Positions 43,739 through 52,192 of a stretch of 64,000 nt of DNA are shown here, one piece after another (positions within the stretch are counted from its first letter, which is position 1; the number at the start of each line of letters is the position of its first letter). The notes beneath the pieces are model-generated. The model was not told the origin of the DNA. It was given only the letters and a program-made list of their open reading frames with translations, and did no database searches. The position numbers and the translations under genes were made by a program. The DNA is from Thermocatellispora tengchongensis (GTDB lineage: Bacteria; Actinomycetota; Actinomycetes; Streptosporangiales; Streptosporangiaceae), in NCBI RefSeq assembly GCF_014202315.1, contig NZ_JACHGN010000003.1, positions 558,001-622,000 on the forward strand, read 5' to 3'.

Positions 43739-44413
43739 TCAGGCCTTGTAGGCGGGGTAACCGTAGCCGGCCACGTGCGAGACGGGACGCACCCGCTCCT
43801 CGACCTTGCCGTTGCCGGTGTTGCCCTCGATGGTGGTGATGGTGCCGTCGCCGTTGTCCTTCTTGACCAGGCCCACGTGGTCGATGCCGCTGATGGTGCG
43901 GTCACCCTCCCAGTTGAAGAACACGACCGCGCCCGGCTGGGCGACGTGGCCGTAGTGGCCGTTCGCCTCGAACCACTTGGCCCAGGAGACGGTGTAGGCG
44001 TCCCAGCCGATGCTGGGCGTGATACCGGCCTTCTCGCCGACCCAGGACACGAACATCGCGCACCAGGGTGCGTTGGCATAGGCGTTGATGGTGCCGCCGT
44101 CACGGGCCGCGGTCTCCTTGGCCCGCTGCGAGGACATGTACCAGGTGTGGTACGGGGTGCCGCCACCGGCGGCGTTCTCGCTGATGCCGAGCTGGCTCTC
44201 GGCGATGCGCAGCACGGTCTGGGCCGACACCTTGGCCTGCGGAAGGGTCTGCGGCTGGTCGGCGACCGCGGCGGGGGCGGCCTTGGGGGCGGCCTCGGGG
44301 GCCGCGGCGAACGCGGGAGCCGCGGAGACGATCGCGCCGGCGGTGACGGCGGCGCCCAGGGACAGGCGCAGGGTCTTCGTGACGGATCGGGGCAGCTTGA
44401 CGTTGATCGCCAT
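43739..44413 (-). CDS. Secreted CHAP-domain peptidoglycan hydrolase
   Basis: 224 residues. A Sec signal (basic NVKLPRSVTKTLR, then LSLGAAVTAGAIVSAAPAFA) is followed by an Ala/Pro linker and a CHAP domain. The catalytic Cys118 is in APWCAMFVSW and His179 in GIDHVGLV. YGHVAQPGAVVFFNW and EGNTGNGKVEER complete the fold. It is expected to cleave peptide cross-links of the cell wall during growth or sporulation. The long leader is a c-di-AMP riboswitch, so expression should fall when c-di-AMP is high. AAGGAG lies 12 bases before the ATG. Confidence 0.93.
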   Translation of the reverse strand: MAINVKLPRSVTKTLRLSLGAAVTAGAIVSAAPAFAAAPEAAPKAAPAAVADQPQTLPQAKVSAQTVLRIAESQLGISENAAGGGTPYHTWYMSSQRAKETAARDGGTINAYANAPWCAMFVSWVGEKAGITPSIGWDAYTVSWAKWFEANGHYGHVAQPGAVVFFNWEGDRTISGIDHVGLVKKDNGDGTITTIEGNTGNGKVEERVRPVSHVAGYGYPAYKA

Positions 44414-44430
44414 GGGGGTATTTCGCTCCT

Positions 44431-44580
44431 TGCTTCCATGCCGCCTACCGGGTTAGCTGACGGGTTCGGGCGTGGAAGTGCCCTACGGGCGCCCGCTGGG
44501 CGGGCGTCCGATTCACCCCAGATGCGATGGGTCCCCGGTTCCGCGAGATCGCGGATTCGGCGGCCGTGCCCCAGTGCGCC
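44431..44580 (-). ncRNA. ydaO/yuaA c-di-AMP riboswitch
   Basis: The minus-strand leader contains, in order, the conserved blocks of the ydaO class: CCGAATCCGCGATCTCGCGG, then AACCGGGGACCCA, GGGGTGAATC, a variable GC hairpin (GCCCGCCCAGCGGGC), and the 3' signature CCGAACCCGTCAGCTAACC followed by GTAGGCGG and GGAAGCAAGGA. The last block ends just before the CHAP gene's ATG. In actinobacteria this riboswitch commonly precedes cell-wall hydrolases and Rpf genes and turns them off on binding c-di-AMP. Confidence 0.92.
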
Positions 44581-45942
44581 ACGACGGCGGCACGGGGGAG
44601 ACACGGTCTCGGATTGACACGTCGGCGTCGCGCTTCGTTGCACGTCTGACCGCCGACTCATTACCTGAAGCCCGAACTTAGAGGATTCGGACATTCGATA
44701 GCAAACGTAACGCATAGCCCCCACGCCGAATTCCCCGGCGCAGTAGGGGATGCCGGGACGAATTCTTTACCTTCGAGGCCGTTTGGCCACGGCCGCGCTG
44801 TGACGGAGGAGTCAGGAGTTGCGGTGCCGACCGCGCACAGGCGCACAGGCGGCGGGCGACTGCGCGCAAGCACCTGATGCGACGGGTGCAGGCGCGGGCG
44901 TGGCCGAAGGGTGACATAGGCGACATGTCACCGAGCGCGGGCATCTGACGCGGCCTCCCTGCCGCACACAGTGCCAAGCGCCACCCGCAGCACGCCTCGC
45001 CCAGGTGACGCCCCCTAGGCGGGCGGCTCCTCGCCCGGCGCCGCCCCCTCAGCAGGCGGCTCGTCATCCGGCTCAGCCGTGCCGTCCGGCGCCGTGGCGC
45101 GGCACCCCGTACGCCGACCCTGACGACCGCAGCTTCGCCCTGCCGGAACAGGCACGCGTGGTGGGGAGATCCGCGATCGGGCCCGGGGACTCCGCGCCGT
45201 CGCCATCCTGCCCGAGGGCGTCAGGCGGAACCGGCTGGCGTGCCGCCTTGCCGGGGGATGTGGAGGCAGCGGCGCGTGGGCCACTTGGCGACCGCATGCC
45301 TTCTGCCGAAAGCGGGTCGCTCGACCACGTCGTGTGTCCTGTCGAGCAGACGCGCCTGCTGGACTTGCGACCGGTTCGGGAACTCCGTGTCACCGTCATC
45401 CTGGTCGAGGGCCGCCAGGCCGAACCGGTCGGCGTGCCGCCTTGCCGGGGGATGCGGGGGTGGCGGCGCGTGGGCCGCGCGGCCACGCGGTGCGCGACGT
45501 CTGTGCGCTGACGCTGGTGCTGGGCGGGCGGGTGAAGGAGGCACGGCGCGTGAGGAGGCGTGGCGGCTGCTGGGGCCCGTGGTGGGCGCGCCGCCGTCGT
45601 TTGCCGGGCGCCTGGCGTGTGGGGACGCCATCCCGCAGCTCTCGGCGGTGAGTCGATCGCTGTGCCCGCCTGCCCGGCTTGCTGGGGCGCGGGCAGGTGT
45701 GGGGCGGCGGTCGGCCGTGGCGGGCGCGTTCTGTGCGCGTGCGCGGTCCTGGGGCCGGGACCCGCTCAGCCGCATTCCGTATAAGTCACAAATCTGGCCT
45801 TGACAAGCAGTAAAAGCGGATAAAGCACTCCCTTTATTGCAAATAGCGGTCCCATGGGAAGGGATCTCGACATGCGGCAAAGTAAAGGATAACTTCCGAC
45901 CAGTATTCGACTGAGGCCGCCGGGCGCGGAGGGAGTCCGCTC
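44581..45942. other. 1.36-kb region without a convincing gene
   Basis: Between the riboswitch and the Ser/Thr kinase no frame shows codon bias plus an RBS. It should hold the CHAP promoter at its left end. It also contains a 7-base inverted repeat GTGACAT / ATGTCAC with a 7-base spacer (44911-44931) and the duplicated segment at 45121-45476. Near 45800 there is a TTGACA followed by an AT-rich stretch (AGTAAAAGCGGATAAAGC), probably the kinase promoter. Confidence 0.6.
45121..45476. repeat. Diverged direct duplication, period ~194 bases
   Basis: The segments ending 45282 and 45476 match closely over ~85 bases: CCATCCTGCCCGAGGGCGTC against TCATCCTGGTCGAGGGCCGC. Both then share GGCGTGCCGCCTTGCCGGGG, GATG, and GGCGGCGCGTGGGCC-like ends. 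Upstream halves are more diverged. No intact frame spans both copies, so this may be a decayed repeat-protein gene or non-coding duplication. Confidence 0.6.
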
Positions 45943-47682
45943 ATGGGGAAGCGCGGGGCATGGCAGGTGCCCGGATACACCCACATACGGGAGCTCGGCA
46001 CGGGCGGCTCCGGCCGGGTCGTGCTCGCCCGCCATGACGCCGACGAAACGCTCGTCGCCATCAAATACCTTTCTAGGGGAATGCGGGCAGATGAGGAGTT
46101 CGTCCGCCGGTTCCGTGACGAAGCCCGCCTGATCGCCGCGCTCGACAGCCCGCATATCGCCAGGCTGCGCGAATACGTCGAGGACGAGCAGGGCGCGGCC
46201 ATCGTGATGGAGCTGGTGGACGGCGTCACCCTGCGCCGGATGCTGCGGGAGGAGGGCGCCACCGGGCCCGAGGCGGCCCTGGTCGTGCTGAAGGGCTCCC
46301 TGCTCGGCCTGGCCGCCGCGCACGAGGTCGGCGTCGTGCACCGGGACTTCAAGCCGGAGAACGTGATCGTCACGGTGGACGGCCACAGCAAGCTCGTCGA
46401 CTTCGGCATCGCCGTGCCGTCGGGCGAGACCGGGCACATGGTGGGCACGCCGCCGTACATGGCGCCGGAGCTGTGGGAGGAGGCCCCCGCGAGCGCGGCC
46501 ACCGACGTCTACGCCGCCACGGTCGTGTTCTACGAGTGCCTGGCCGGCAAGCGCCCGTTCGCCGCCGACAACATCGCGGCGCTGGCCTACCAGCACCAGA
46601 ACGCGGAGCCGCCGCTCGACCCGGTCCAGGAGCCGGTACGCCCGCTGGTGGCGCACGGCATGGCCAAGAGCCCGGCCGAGCGGCCCGCGTCGGCGCGGGC
46701 GTTCCTGGCCGAACTGGAGGAGATGGCGGTCGCGGCGTACGGGGCCGACTGGGAGCGGCGCGGCAGGCTCGGACTCGGCGGCCTCGCGGCGACCCATGTC
46801 GGGTTCGGCGTGCTGCCGCCGCCGGAGTTCAGCACCGGCACCAGCCTGGCCCAGACGCTGCTGACCCCGGCCGGCAAGCTGATCGCGGCGGGCGTGCTCG
46901 CGGTGGTTGCGGGCGGCGGCGTCGTGACCGCGTTCGTGGTGATGGACGACGACGTTCCGGGCCCGCCGGTCGCCCAGCCGGCCGCCACGGCGCCCACGCG
47001 TACGCCGCCCGCCACCGACCCGTCCGACACCGCGCCTCCGGTCACACCGGCGCCGAGCCTGTCCGTCAGCGTGCCGCCGGAGCGGACCCCCGACGCCCAG
47101 GAGCCAATCACCGCCCCGCCGTCCGCCGGCCCCGAGACGCGGCCCACCGCCGGGCCGCCGACCCGGCCCGCGCCCTCGCCCACGCGTTCCGTCCCCTCCG
47201 CCGAGCCCTCGGAACGGCCGACCCGGCCGACCGCCGGGCCGTCGCAGGGCCCGACCCAGGGGCCGGGGCCGTCCCAGCAGCCCTCGCAGGGGCCGGGGCC
47301 GTCCCAGGAGCCGTCGCAGCCGCCCTCCCAGGAGCCCGAGCCGCCGGCCACGTCCGGGCCCACCGAGCCCCCGCCCGCCACCTCCGGCCCCGAGCCGGAG
47401 CCGCCGCCCCGGCGCGACGCCCTGATCGAGGTCCGCGTCTCGGCTTCGGTCGGCCTGCCCGGCCTGGGCGGGGGCGGAGGGGAAGGCGGGGGCGGCCTGC
47501 TGGACGCCGACGTGGGCGTGCGGGTGGGCGACCTCGGCATCGACCTCGGTGCCGGCCTGCTCGGCGTGGTCGCCGTGCCCGGCTCGCTGCTGCTCGGCCG
47601 CCGCTGGGCCCGCCGCAGGTCCGCGGCGATCCGGCGCGGCGGTCCGCAGGACGGCGCTCCCGGCCTGCCGCACGGCGGGTAG
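45943..47682 (+). CDS. Ser/Thr protein kinase with Pro-rich region and C-terminal helix
   Basis: 579 residues. Kinase domain ~10-265: LGTGGSGRVVLARH, VAIKYL, HRDFKPENVIV (Phe for the usual Leu), DFGIAVP, MAPELW, ATDVYAATVVFYECLAGK. TM1 is near residues 308-330 (KLIAAGVLAVVAGGGVVTAFVV). A ~170-residue Pro/Ser/Thr-rich stretch with repeated PSQGP/PSQEP follows. A Gly-rich segment and a second hydrophobic helix (GAGLLGVVAVPGSLLLG) with a basic tail end the protein, so both termini may be cytoplasmic with the Pro-rich loop outside. GGAGGGAG precedes the ATG. Its 3' end resembles the tandem array that follows. Confidence 0.93.
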   Translation: MGKRGAWQVPGYTHIRELGTGGSGRVVLARHDADETLVAIKYLSRGMRADEEFVRRFRDEARLIAALDSPHIARLREYVEDEQGAAIVMELVDGVTLRRMLREEGATGPEAALVVLKGSLLGLAAAHEVGVVHRDFKPENVIVTVDGHSKLVDFGIAVPSGETGHMVGTPPYMAPELWEEAPASAATDVYAATVVFYECLAGKRPFAADNIAALAYQHQNAEPPLDPVQEPVRPLVAHGMAKSPAERPASARAFLAELEEMAVAAYGADWERRGRLGLGGLAATHVGFGVLPPPEFSTGTSLAQTLLTPAGKLIAAGVLAVVAGGGVVTAFVVMDDDVPGPPVAQPAATAPTRTPPATDPSDTAPPVTPAPSLSVSVPPERTPDAQEPITAPPSAGPETRPTAGPPTRPAPSPTRSVPSAEPSERPTRPTAGPSQGPTQGPGPSQQPSQGPGPSQEPSQPPSQEPEPPATSGPTEPPPATSGPEPEPPPRRDALIEVRVSASVGLPGLGGGGGEGGGGLLDADVGVRVGDLGIDLGAGLLGVVAVPGSLLLGRRWARRRSAAIRRGGPQDGAPGLPHGG

Positions 47683-47695
47683 CGAGCGGGCGGCG

Positions 47696-47871
47696 GCGGT
47701 CTGCAGGGTCCGCCGAGGGCCGGTGCGCAAGCTCTGCCGGGGGAGGCGGTCCGCAGGGTCTGCCGGGTGGGCGGTCCGCAGGGTCTGCCGGGAGGCGGTG
47801 CGCAAGTTCTGCCGGGTGGGCGGTCTGCAAGGGCTGCCGGGTGGGCGGTTCGCAGGGGCTGCCGGGGTGGT
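47696..47871. repeat. Tandem array of ~25-base units between convergent genes
   Basis: Seven imperfect copies of GGCGGTCCGCAGGGTCTGCC followed by GGGTG lie head to tail, e.g. at about 47744, 47769, 47793 and 47819. They alternate between GTCCGCAGGGTC and GTGCGCAAGTTC versions. A related GCGGCGGTCCGCAGG occurs inside the end of the kinase gene (47637), suggesting the array grew from the coding end. Confidence 0.9.
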
Positions 47872-48569
47872 CAGTCGCCGCCTGCGGCGAAGGAGCGGTA
47901 GTCGCGCACCTCCTCGGGCCGGATCAGCCCGTCCTGGATCGCCCGCGCGAGCAGCGCCGCCTTCGTGGGCGCGGGGCGTCCGATCTTGGCGTACTTGACC
48001 CGGGCGCGGTCGATGTACTGGCGTACGGTGGCCTCGCTGATGCCCATGCGCCGGGCGACCGACGCCTTGGACATGGACTGGAACCACAGCAGCAGCGCCA
48101 GGTGCTCGCGCTCGGAGAACCTGGGCCGCTGCGGGCGGTCGTCGGAGATCAGGGCGCGGGCCATGGTCGGCGTCACGTACGGCCGGTCGGTGGCGACCGC
48201 CACGATCGTGTCCACGCAGTGCTCGGCGCTCTCGTGCTTGGCCAGGAACGCCGAGGCGCCGGCGTCGAGCACCCTCAGCACCGTCTCGGGCTCCCGGTGG
48301 CCGGAGAAGACCACGACCCGGCGGCCTCCGGCGCACAGCTCGGCCACCCGGTCGATGATCATGACGCCGTCCAGCTCCAGGTCGAGCAGGAGCACGTCGG
48401 CGGTGGCGCCCGGTCCGCCGAGCACCGCCTCCACCGTGGGACCGCTCGCCACCAGCTCCACCCTGCGCCCGGGGTCCTGTGAGAGCCACAGCCTGATGCC
48501 GTCCACCGTGACCGGGTGGTCCTCCACGACGGCGAGCGTCACGGGACCGCGCAGCGGCTCTGGATCCAC
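47871..48569 (-). CDS. LuxR-type response regulator
   Basis: 232 residues from a GTG with GGGAGG five bases upstream. The receiver has LAVVEDHPVTVDGI, phosphoacceptor Asp in VLLLDLELDG, and Lys in AFLAKHESAEH. The C-terminal LuxR/GerE helix-turn-helix is FSEREHLALLLWFQSMSKAS followed by VARRMGISEATVRQYIDRARVKYAKIG. It overlaps the upstream sensor gene by 31 bases and is the last gene of a three-gene operon. Its expression is likely coupled to both sensors. Confidence 0.92.
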   Translation of the reverse strand: MDPEPLRGPVTLAVVEDHPVTVDGIRLWLSQDPGRRVELVASGPTVEAVLGGPGATADVLLLDLELDGVMIIDRVAELCAGGRRVVVFSGHREPETVLRVLDAGASAFLAKHESAEHCVDTIVAVATDRPYVTPTMARALISDDRPQRPRFSEREHLALLLWFQSMSKASVARRMGISEATVRQYIDRARVKYAKIGRPAPTKAALLARAIQDGLIRPEEVRDYRSFAAGGD

Positions 48570-49645
48570 ACCGACCTCCCTTCCCTCTGCTGGGTGACCT
48601 GGACGCCCTCCAGGTGCTCCACGGGCACGTCCTCCGCGTCGGCCACCACGCTCACGATCACCTCGCCGCCGCCGGCGTACACGGTGACCCGGGCCTCGCC
48701 GCGCGCCCGGCGCAGCGCCTCCAGCGGGGCGCGGGCCAGCGAGTGGCGCACGCCGGCGGGCAGCTCGGGGATCGTGCCGACGGGCGGCTCCAGCGACACC
48801 ACCACCCCGCGCCGCTCGGCGTCGAGCACGTGTTCGCGCAGCGTCGCCAGCAGCGGATCGGGGACGTCGTCGGTCTCGGTCATCAGGCGGCGCAGCCGGG
48901 CCGCGCCCACCGCGCACTCGCGGCGCACGCGCGGGTCGGCCGGGTCGGCGCCCTCGGCTATCGCGGTCAGCAGGTCGGCCGTGGCGTGCCGGACGGCCTC
49001 GTAGCGGCGCATGCGGTCGGCGTGCACCCGCTCGGCGATCTCGCGCGCGGCCTCGGTCGCGGCCTGCTCGGCGGACTTCTCGGCGGCCAGGCGGGCGGCG
49101 AACGCCAGCGCGTGCCCGCCCACGCTCGCGCCGATCTGCAGGGTGACGCCGCCCGCGTACACCATCAGCACCCGCGCCAGCGACACCCGGTCGTAGACCC
49201 CGGCCAGCGCCATCCCGGCCACGATGATCGCCCCGTCGGCGAGCAGGAACCAGATCAGCTCCCGCAGGTGGCGCCGGCGTCGCCAGAACAGGATCAGCCC
49301 CAGCCACCCGACCGAACCCCAGCCCCAGTCGGCCAGGCCCAGCACCTCGCCCGGCGAGGACGCGGCGATCACCGCCGCGTCCAGGGCCAGCGCGCCCGCG
49401 GCGTACGCCCACACCATGCGCAGCGGCCGGCGCAGGCGCAGCAGCGCGACGCTCCCGGCCACCCCGATCGCCAGGTACGCCGCCCACGCGCCCGCCGCCA
49501 GCAGCGGCCACCGGTACCGCTCCCAGCTCACGAGCATGGCGGTCAGGTCGTAGCCCAGGTGCCAGCACGCGGCCACCACGACGGCGGCGACCGTGGCGGC
49601 GCCGGCGTAGCGGCGCGCCACCTCGACCTCGGGGTCCTCGCTCAC
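48539..49645 (-). CDS. Sensor-kinase-like membrane protein with degenerate catalytic core
   Basis: 368 residues. Five to six membrane helices occupy residues ~15-175, then a cytoplasmic coiled segment (AEKSAEQAATEAAREIAERVHADR). A His is present in YEAVRHATADLLTAIAEG where a phosphoacceptor could be, but the ATPase-like tail lacks an N-box Asn and the glycine motifs (HSLARAPLEALRRARGEARV; EVIVSVVADAEDVP). It is therefore likely a non-catalytic partner sensor. The GTG at 49645 overlaps the stop of the upstream kinase (GTGA); two GTGs 9-12 bases earlier are possible. Confidence 0.8.
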   Translation of the reverse strand: MSEDPEVEVARRYAGAATVAAVVVAACWHLGYDLTAMLVSWERYRWPLLAAGAWAAYLAIGVAGSVALLRLRRPLRMVWAYAAGALALDAAVIAASSPGEVLGLADWGWGSVGWLGLILFWRRRRHLRELIWFLLADGAIIVAGMALAGVYDRVSLARVLMVYAGGVTLQIGASVGGHALAFAARLAAEKSAEQAATEAAREIAERVHADRMRRYEAVRHATADLLTAIAEGADPADPRVRRECAVGAARLRRLMTETDDVPDPLLATLREHVLDAERRGVVVSLEPPVGTIPELPAGVRHSLARAPLEALRRARGEARVTVYAGGGEVIVSVVADAEDVPVEHLEGVQVTQQREGRSVWIQSRCAVP

Positions 49646-50796
49646 GGCGACCACCACAGCGTGACGCGGGTGCCGCCCGCGCCGGACTCGACGCCGGCCC
49701 CGCCGCCCACCGACTCCATGCGCTCCACGATCGAGCGGCGCAGCCCGAAGCGGCCCTCGGGCACCCGCGCCCGGTCGAAGCCGCCGCCGGCGTCGATCAC
49801 CTCCACCAGCACCCGGCCCGCCGCGCCGTCGCAGCGCAGCCGGGCCTCCCCGACCCCGGCGTGCCTGGCCACGTTGGTCAGCGCCTCCGCCGCCGCGCCC
49901 GCGAACGCCTCGGCGACGTGCCGCGGCACGGTCTGCGGCCTCAGCTCGGCGGCGACGCTCAGCGCGCTGCGCCCGGCGACGCCCGACAGCACCTCCCCGA
50001 GGTCCACCGCGCCGCCCGTCGCCGCGGTGCCCGCGGCGATGCGCTCCAGCTCGCCCAGGTCGGAGGCGGCCTGCTCGCGCAGCGTCCGGGAGGTGGCCGC
50101 CGCGCCGCCCGCGCCGATCGTCGTCAGTGTGTTGAGCACGGTGTCGTGCACCCGGCTGTACTGCATGCGCTCGTCGGCGCGGCGCGCCCGCAGCACCGCC
50201 GACTCCTTCTGCGCGGCGCGCAGCCGGGCCAGCGCCGCGTCGGCGAGGCCGGCCGAGCGGCGCAGCAGGGTCATCAGGGTGACCGTCGCGGCGATCTGGA
50301 GGAGGTGGATGCCGAAGGTGAACGCCCCGCCCGCGAACCCGGCCAGCTCCGCCCCGGCCAGGTGGGCCCCGGCCAGCGCCAGCCCGGCGGGCACCGCGGC
50401 CCGCGCCCGCCAGGTGATCGACGCGAGCAGGATCGTCATCGTGACCAGCACCGCGATCCAGCTCGCGCCCCCCACCGTCGCCTCCGCCACGACGAGCCGC
50501 CCCTGAGCCAGGCAGAAGGCGCCGGTGACGACGAGTTCACCGGCCATCAGCCGGGAGGGCAGGCCGTGGCGCAGCGCCGTCCACACGAACAGCGCGGTCC
50601 AGGACAGGTTGACCGCCACGGCCGGGCCCAGCCACGCGTACGAGACCGGGGGCACCGCTCCGAGCAGCGCGGCGACCGCCGCGACCACTCCCTCGGCGCC
50701 GCGCATCACGGCGGCGCACAGGGCGACGATCCGGTTGAGCGCGGCCCGAGCGGGATCGCGGCTCTCCGGGTCGAGCGACAGCAGACCGGGGGGCAT
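49642..50796 (-). CDS. Sensor histidine kinase (HisKA_3)
   Basis: 384 residues and first gene of the operon. About five membrane helices (residues ~35-175) precede a HisKA_3 domain with the phosphoacceptor in MQYSRVHDTVLNTLTTIG. The HATPase has N-box AAAEALTNVARHAG, VIDAGGGFD, and RFGLRRSIVERMESVGG, then a complete end GTRVTLWWSP. It probably phosphorylates the LuxR-type regulator two genes downstream. The ATG at 50796 has no strong SD. No sensor ligand is evident. Confidence 0.9.
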   Translation of the reverse strand: MPPGLLSLDPESRDPARAALNRIVALCAAVMRGAEGVVAAVAALLGAVPPVSYAWLGPAVAVNLSWTALFVWTALRHGLPSRLMAGELVVTGAFCLAQGRLVVAEATVGGASWIAVLVTMTILLASITWRARAAVPAGLALAGAHLAGAELAGFAGGAFTFGIHLLQIAATVTLMTLLRRSAGLADAALARLRAAQKESAVLRARRADERMQYSRVHDTVLNTLTTIGAGGAAATSRTLREQAASDLGELERIAAGTAATGGAVDLGEVLSGVAGRSALSVAAELRPQTVPRHVAEAFAGAAAEALTNVARHAGVGEARLRCDGAAGRVLVEVIDAGGGFDRARVPEGRFGLRRSIVERMESVGGGAGVESGAGGTRVTLWWSP

Positions 50797-51079
50797 TGGC
50801 CGACCACGTGCGGGCAGGTGGGAAGGACGGAGGGACGCCCAGTGTACGCCCGGCGGCCTCGATCTTCACCGCGATGTCACAAGCCCGTGGACCGAACGGG
50901 TCAGGAGACGGACTCGCCCCGGCCGGCGGCGCCGTGACGGCCACTGCCCGCATAGCCCCTCCCACGGGTCCTCTCCTGCCCGCTCTGCCCGCCCAGCATC
51001 CATCCCCGGGGCCCCGCCGCGCACGACCCCCGAACGGGGGTCACGCCCGCCGCCCGGCCGTGGCCGCGGAGCGCATGAC

Positions 51080-51085
51080 TACACT
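51080..51085 (+). promoter_or_regulatory. Leaderless -10 box for the PHP gene
   Basis: TACACT ends six bases before the ATG at 51092; no SD is present. Confidence 0.6.
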
Positions 51086-51091
51086 CGGCCC

Positions 51092-52126
51092 ATGGAGCCG
51101 CTTGAGGCGTTGCGGGACATCGCGTTCCTGCTGGAGCGGGCGGGGGAGCCCACCTACCGGGTGCGGGCGTTCCGGCGGGCCGCCGGGGTGGTGGAGCGGC
51201 TGCCGCGCGAGGAGCTGGTGCGGCTCGCCGAGACGGGCGGGCTGGCGGAGCTTCCGGGGATCGGGAAGGTCACGGCGCTGGCGGTGACCGAGGCGCTCAA
51301 CGGGCAGGTGCCGACCTACCTGCGGCGGTTGCAGGCGACGGCGGGGGCCGACCTGGACGAGGAGACGGCGGCGCTGCGGGCGGCGCTGCGGGGGGATCTC
51401 CACTCCCACTCCGACTGGTCCGACGGCGGGTCGCCGATCCGGGAGATGGCGGAGGCGGCGATGGGGCTCGGCCACTCCTACCTGGCGCTGACCGACCACT
51501 CGCCCCGGCTGACCGTGGCCAACGGGCTGTCCGCCGAGCGGCTGCGGCGCCAGCTCGACGAGGTCGAGGCGCTGAACGCGGAGCTGGCGCCGTTCCGGGT
51601 GCTGACCGGCATCGAGGTGGACATCAACCCCGACGGCACCCTGGACCAGGAGCCCGAGCTGCTGGCCCGCCTGGACGTCGTCGTGGCGAGCGTCCACTCC
51701 AAGCTGCGGATGAGCCGGTTCGAGATGACCCGCCGCATGGTGACCGCCATCGCCGACCCCAACGTGGACGTGCTCGGCCACTGCACCGGCCGGATCGTCA
51801 AGGCCGGCGGGCGGCGGGGCGGGCTGCGGCCGGAGTCGGACTTCGACGCCGAGCTGGTCTTCGAGGCGTGCCGCACGTTCGGCGTGGCCGTGGAGATCAA
51901 CTCCCGGCCCGACCGGCTGGACCCGCCCAAGCGGCTGCTGCGGCTGGCGTACGAGATGGGGTGCGTGTTCGCGATCGACTCCGACGCGCACGCCCCCGGG
52001 CAGCTCGACTGGCAGCGCTTCGGCTGCGAGCGGGCCGCGCTGTGCGGCGTGGAGGCCGGGCGGGTGGTGAACACCTGGCCGCTCGGCGAGCTGACGGAGT
52101 GGGCGGGCCGCCGCGCGGCCTCCTGA
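51092..52126 (+). CDS. PHP-domain phosphoesterase with HhH N-terminus (PolX C-terminal type)
   Basis: 344 residues. The N-terminal ~100 residues are the 8-kDa/HhH part of a family X polymerase (EPLEALRDIAFLLERAGEPTYRVRAFRRA split over 51095-51190; LAELPGIGKVTALAVTEAL). The polymerase palm is absent. The PHP domain carries metal ligands DLHSHSDWSDG, LTDHSP, TGIEVDINPDG, ASVHSKLR, LGHCTG, VEINSRPDR and IDSDAHAPG. Such PolX-derived PHP proteins act as 3'-5' exonuclease/phosphoesterases in repair or as histidinol-phosphatase-like enzymes. Translation seems leaderless. Confidence 0.9.
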   Translation: MEPLEALRDIAFLLERAGEPTYRVRAFRRAAGVVERLPREELVRLAETGGLAELPGIGKVTALAVTEALNGQVPTYLRRLQATAGADLDEETAALRAALRGDLHSHSDWSDGGSPIREMAEAAMGLGHSYLALTDHSPRLTVANGLSAERLRRQLDEVEALNAELAPFRVLTGIEVDINPDGTLDQEPELLARLDVVVASVHSKLRMSRFEMTRRMVTAIADPNVDVLGHCTGRIVKAGGRRGGLRPESDFDAELVFEACRTFGVAVEINSRPDRLDPPKRLLRLAYEMGCVFAIDSDAHAPGQLDWQRFGCERAALCGVEAGRVVNTWPLGELTEWAGRRAAS

Positions 52127-52180
52127 GGCGGGCGTGAGCGCCGGTTTCGATCATGTGCGATGCCGCGGGCGGTTCCTCCG

Positions 52181-52186
52181 TATCAT
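52181..52186 (+). promoter_or_regulatory. Leaderless -10 box for the DUF1707 gene
   Basis: TATCAT ends six bases before the ATG at 52193; no SD is present. Confidence 0.6.
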
Positions 52187-52192
52187 CGAGGC

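Noticed and set aside
45800-45828. A definite sigma-70 promoter (TTGACA) for the kinase at 45943
   Set aside because: No good -10 lies at 16-18 bases; only TAAAGC at 15. Left as a possibility within the intergenic entry.
45766-48489. A 907-codon open frame on the minus strand opposite the Ser/Thr kinase
   Set aside because: It is antisense to a clear kinase gene, has Gly/Arg/Pro-rich low-complexity content, no domain and no RBS; long antisense frames are expected at this GC.
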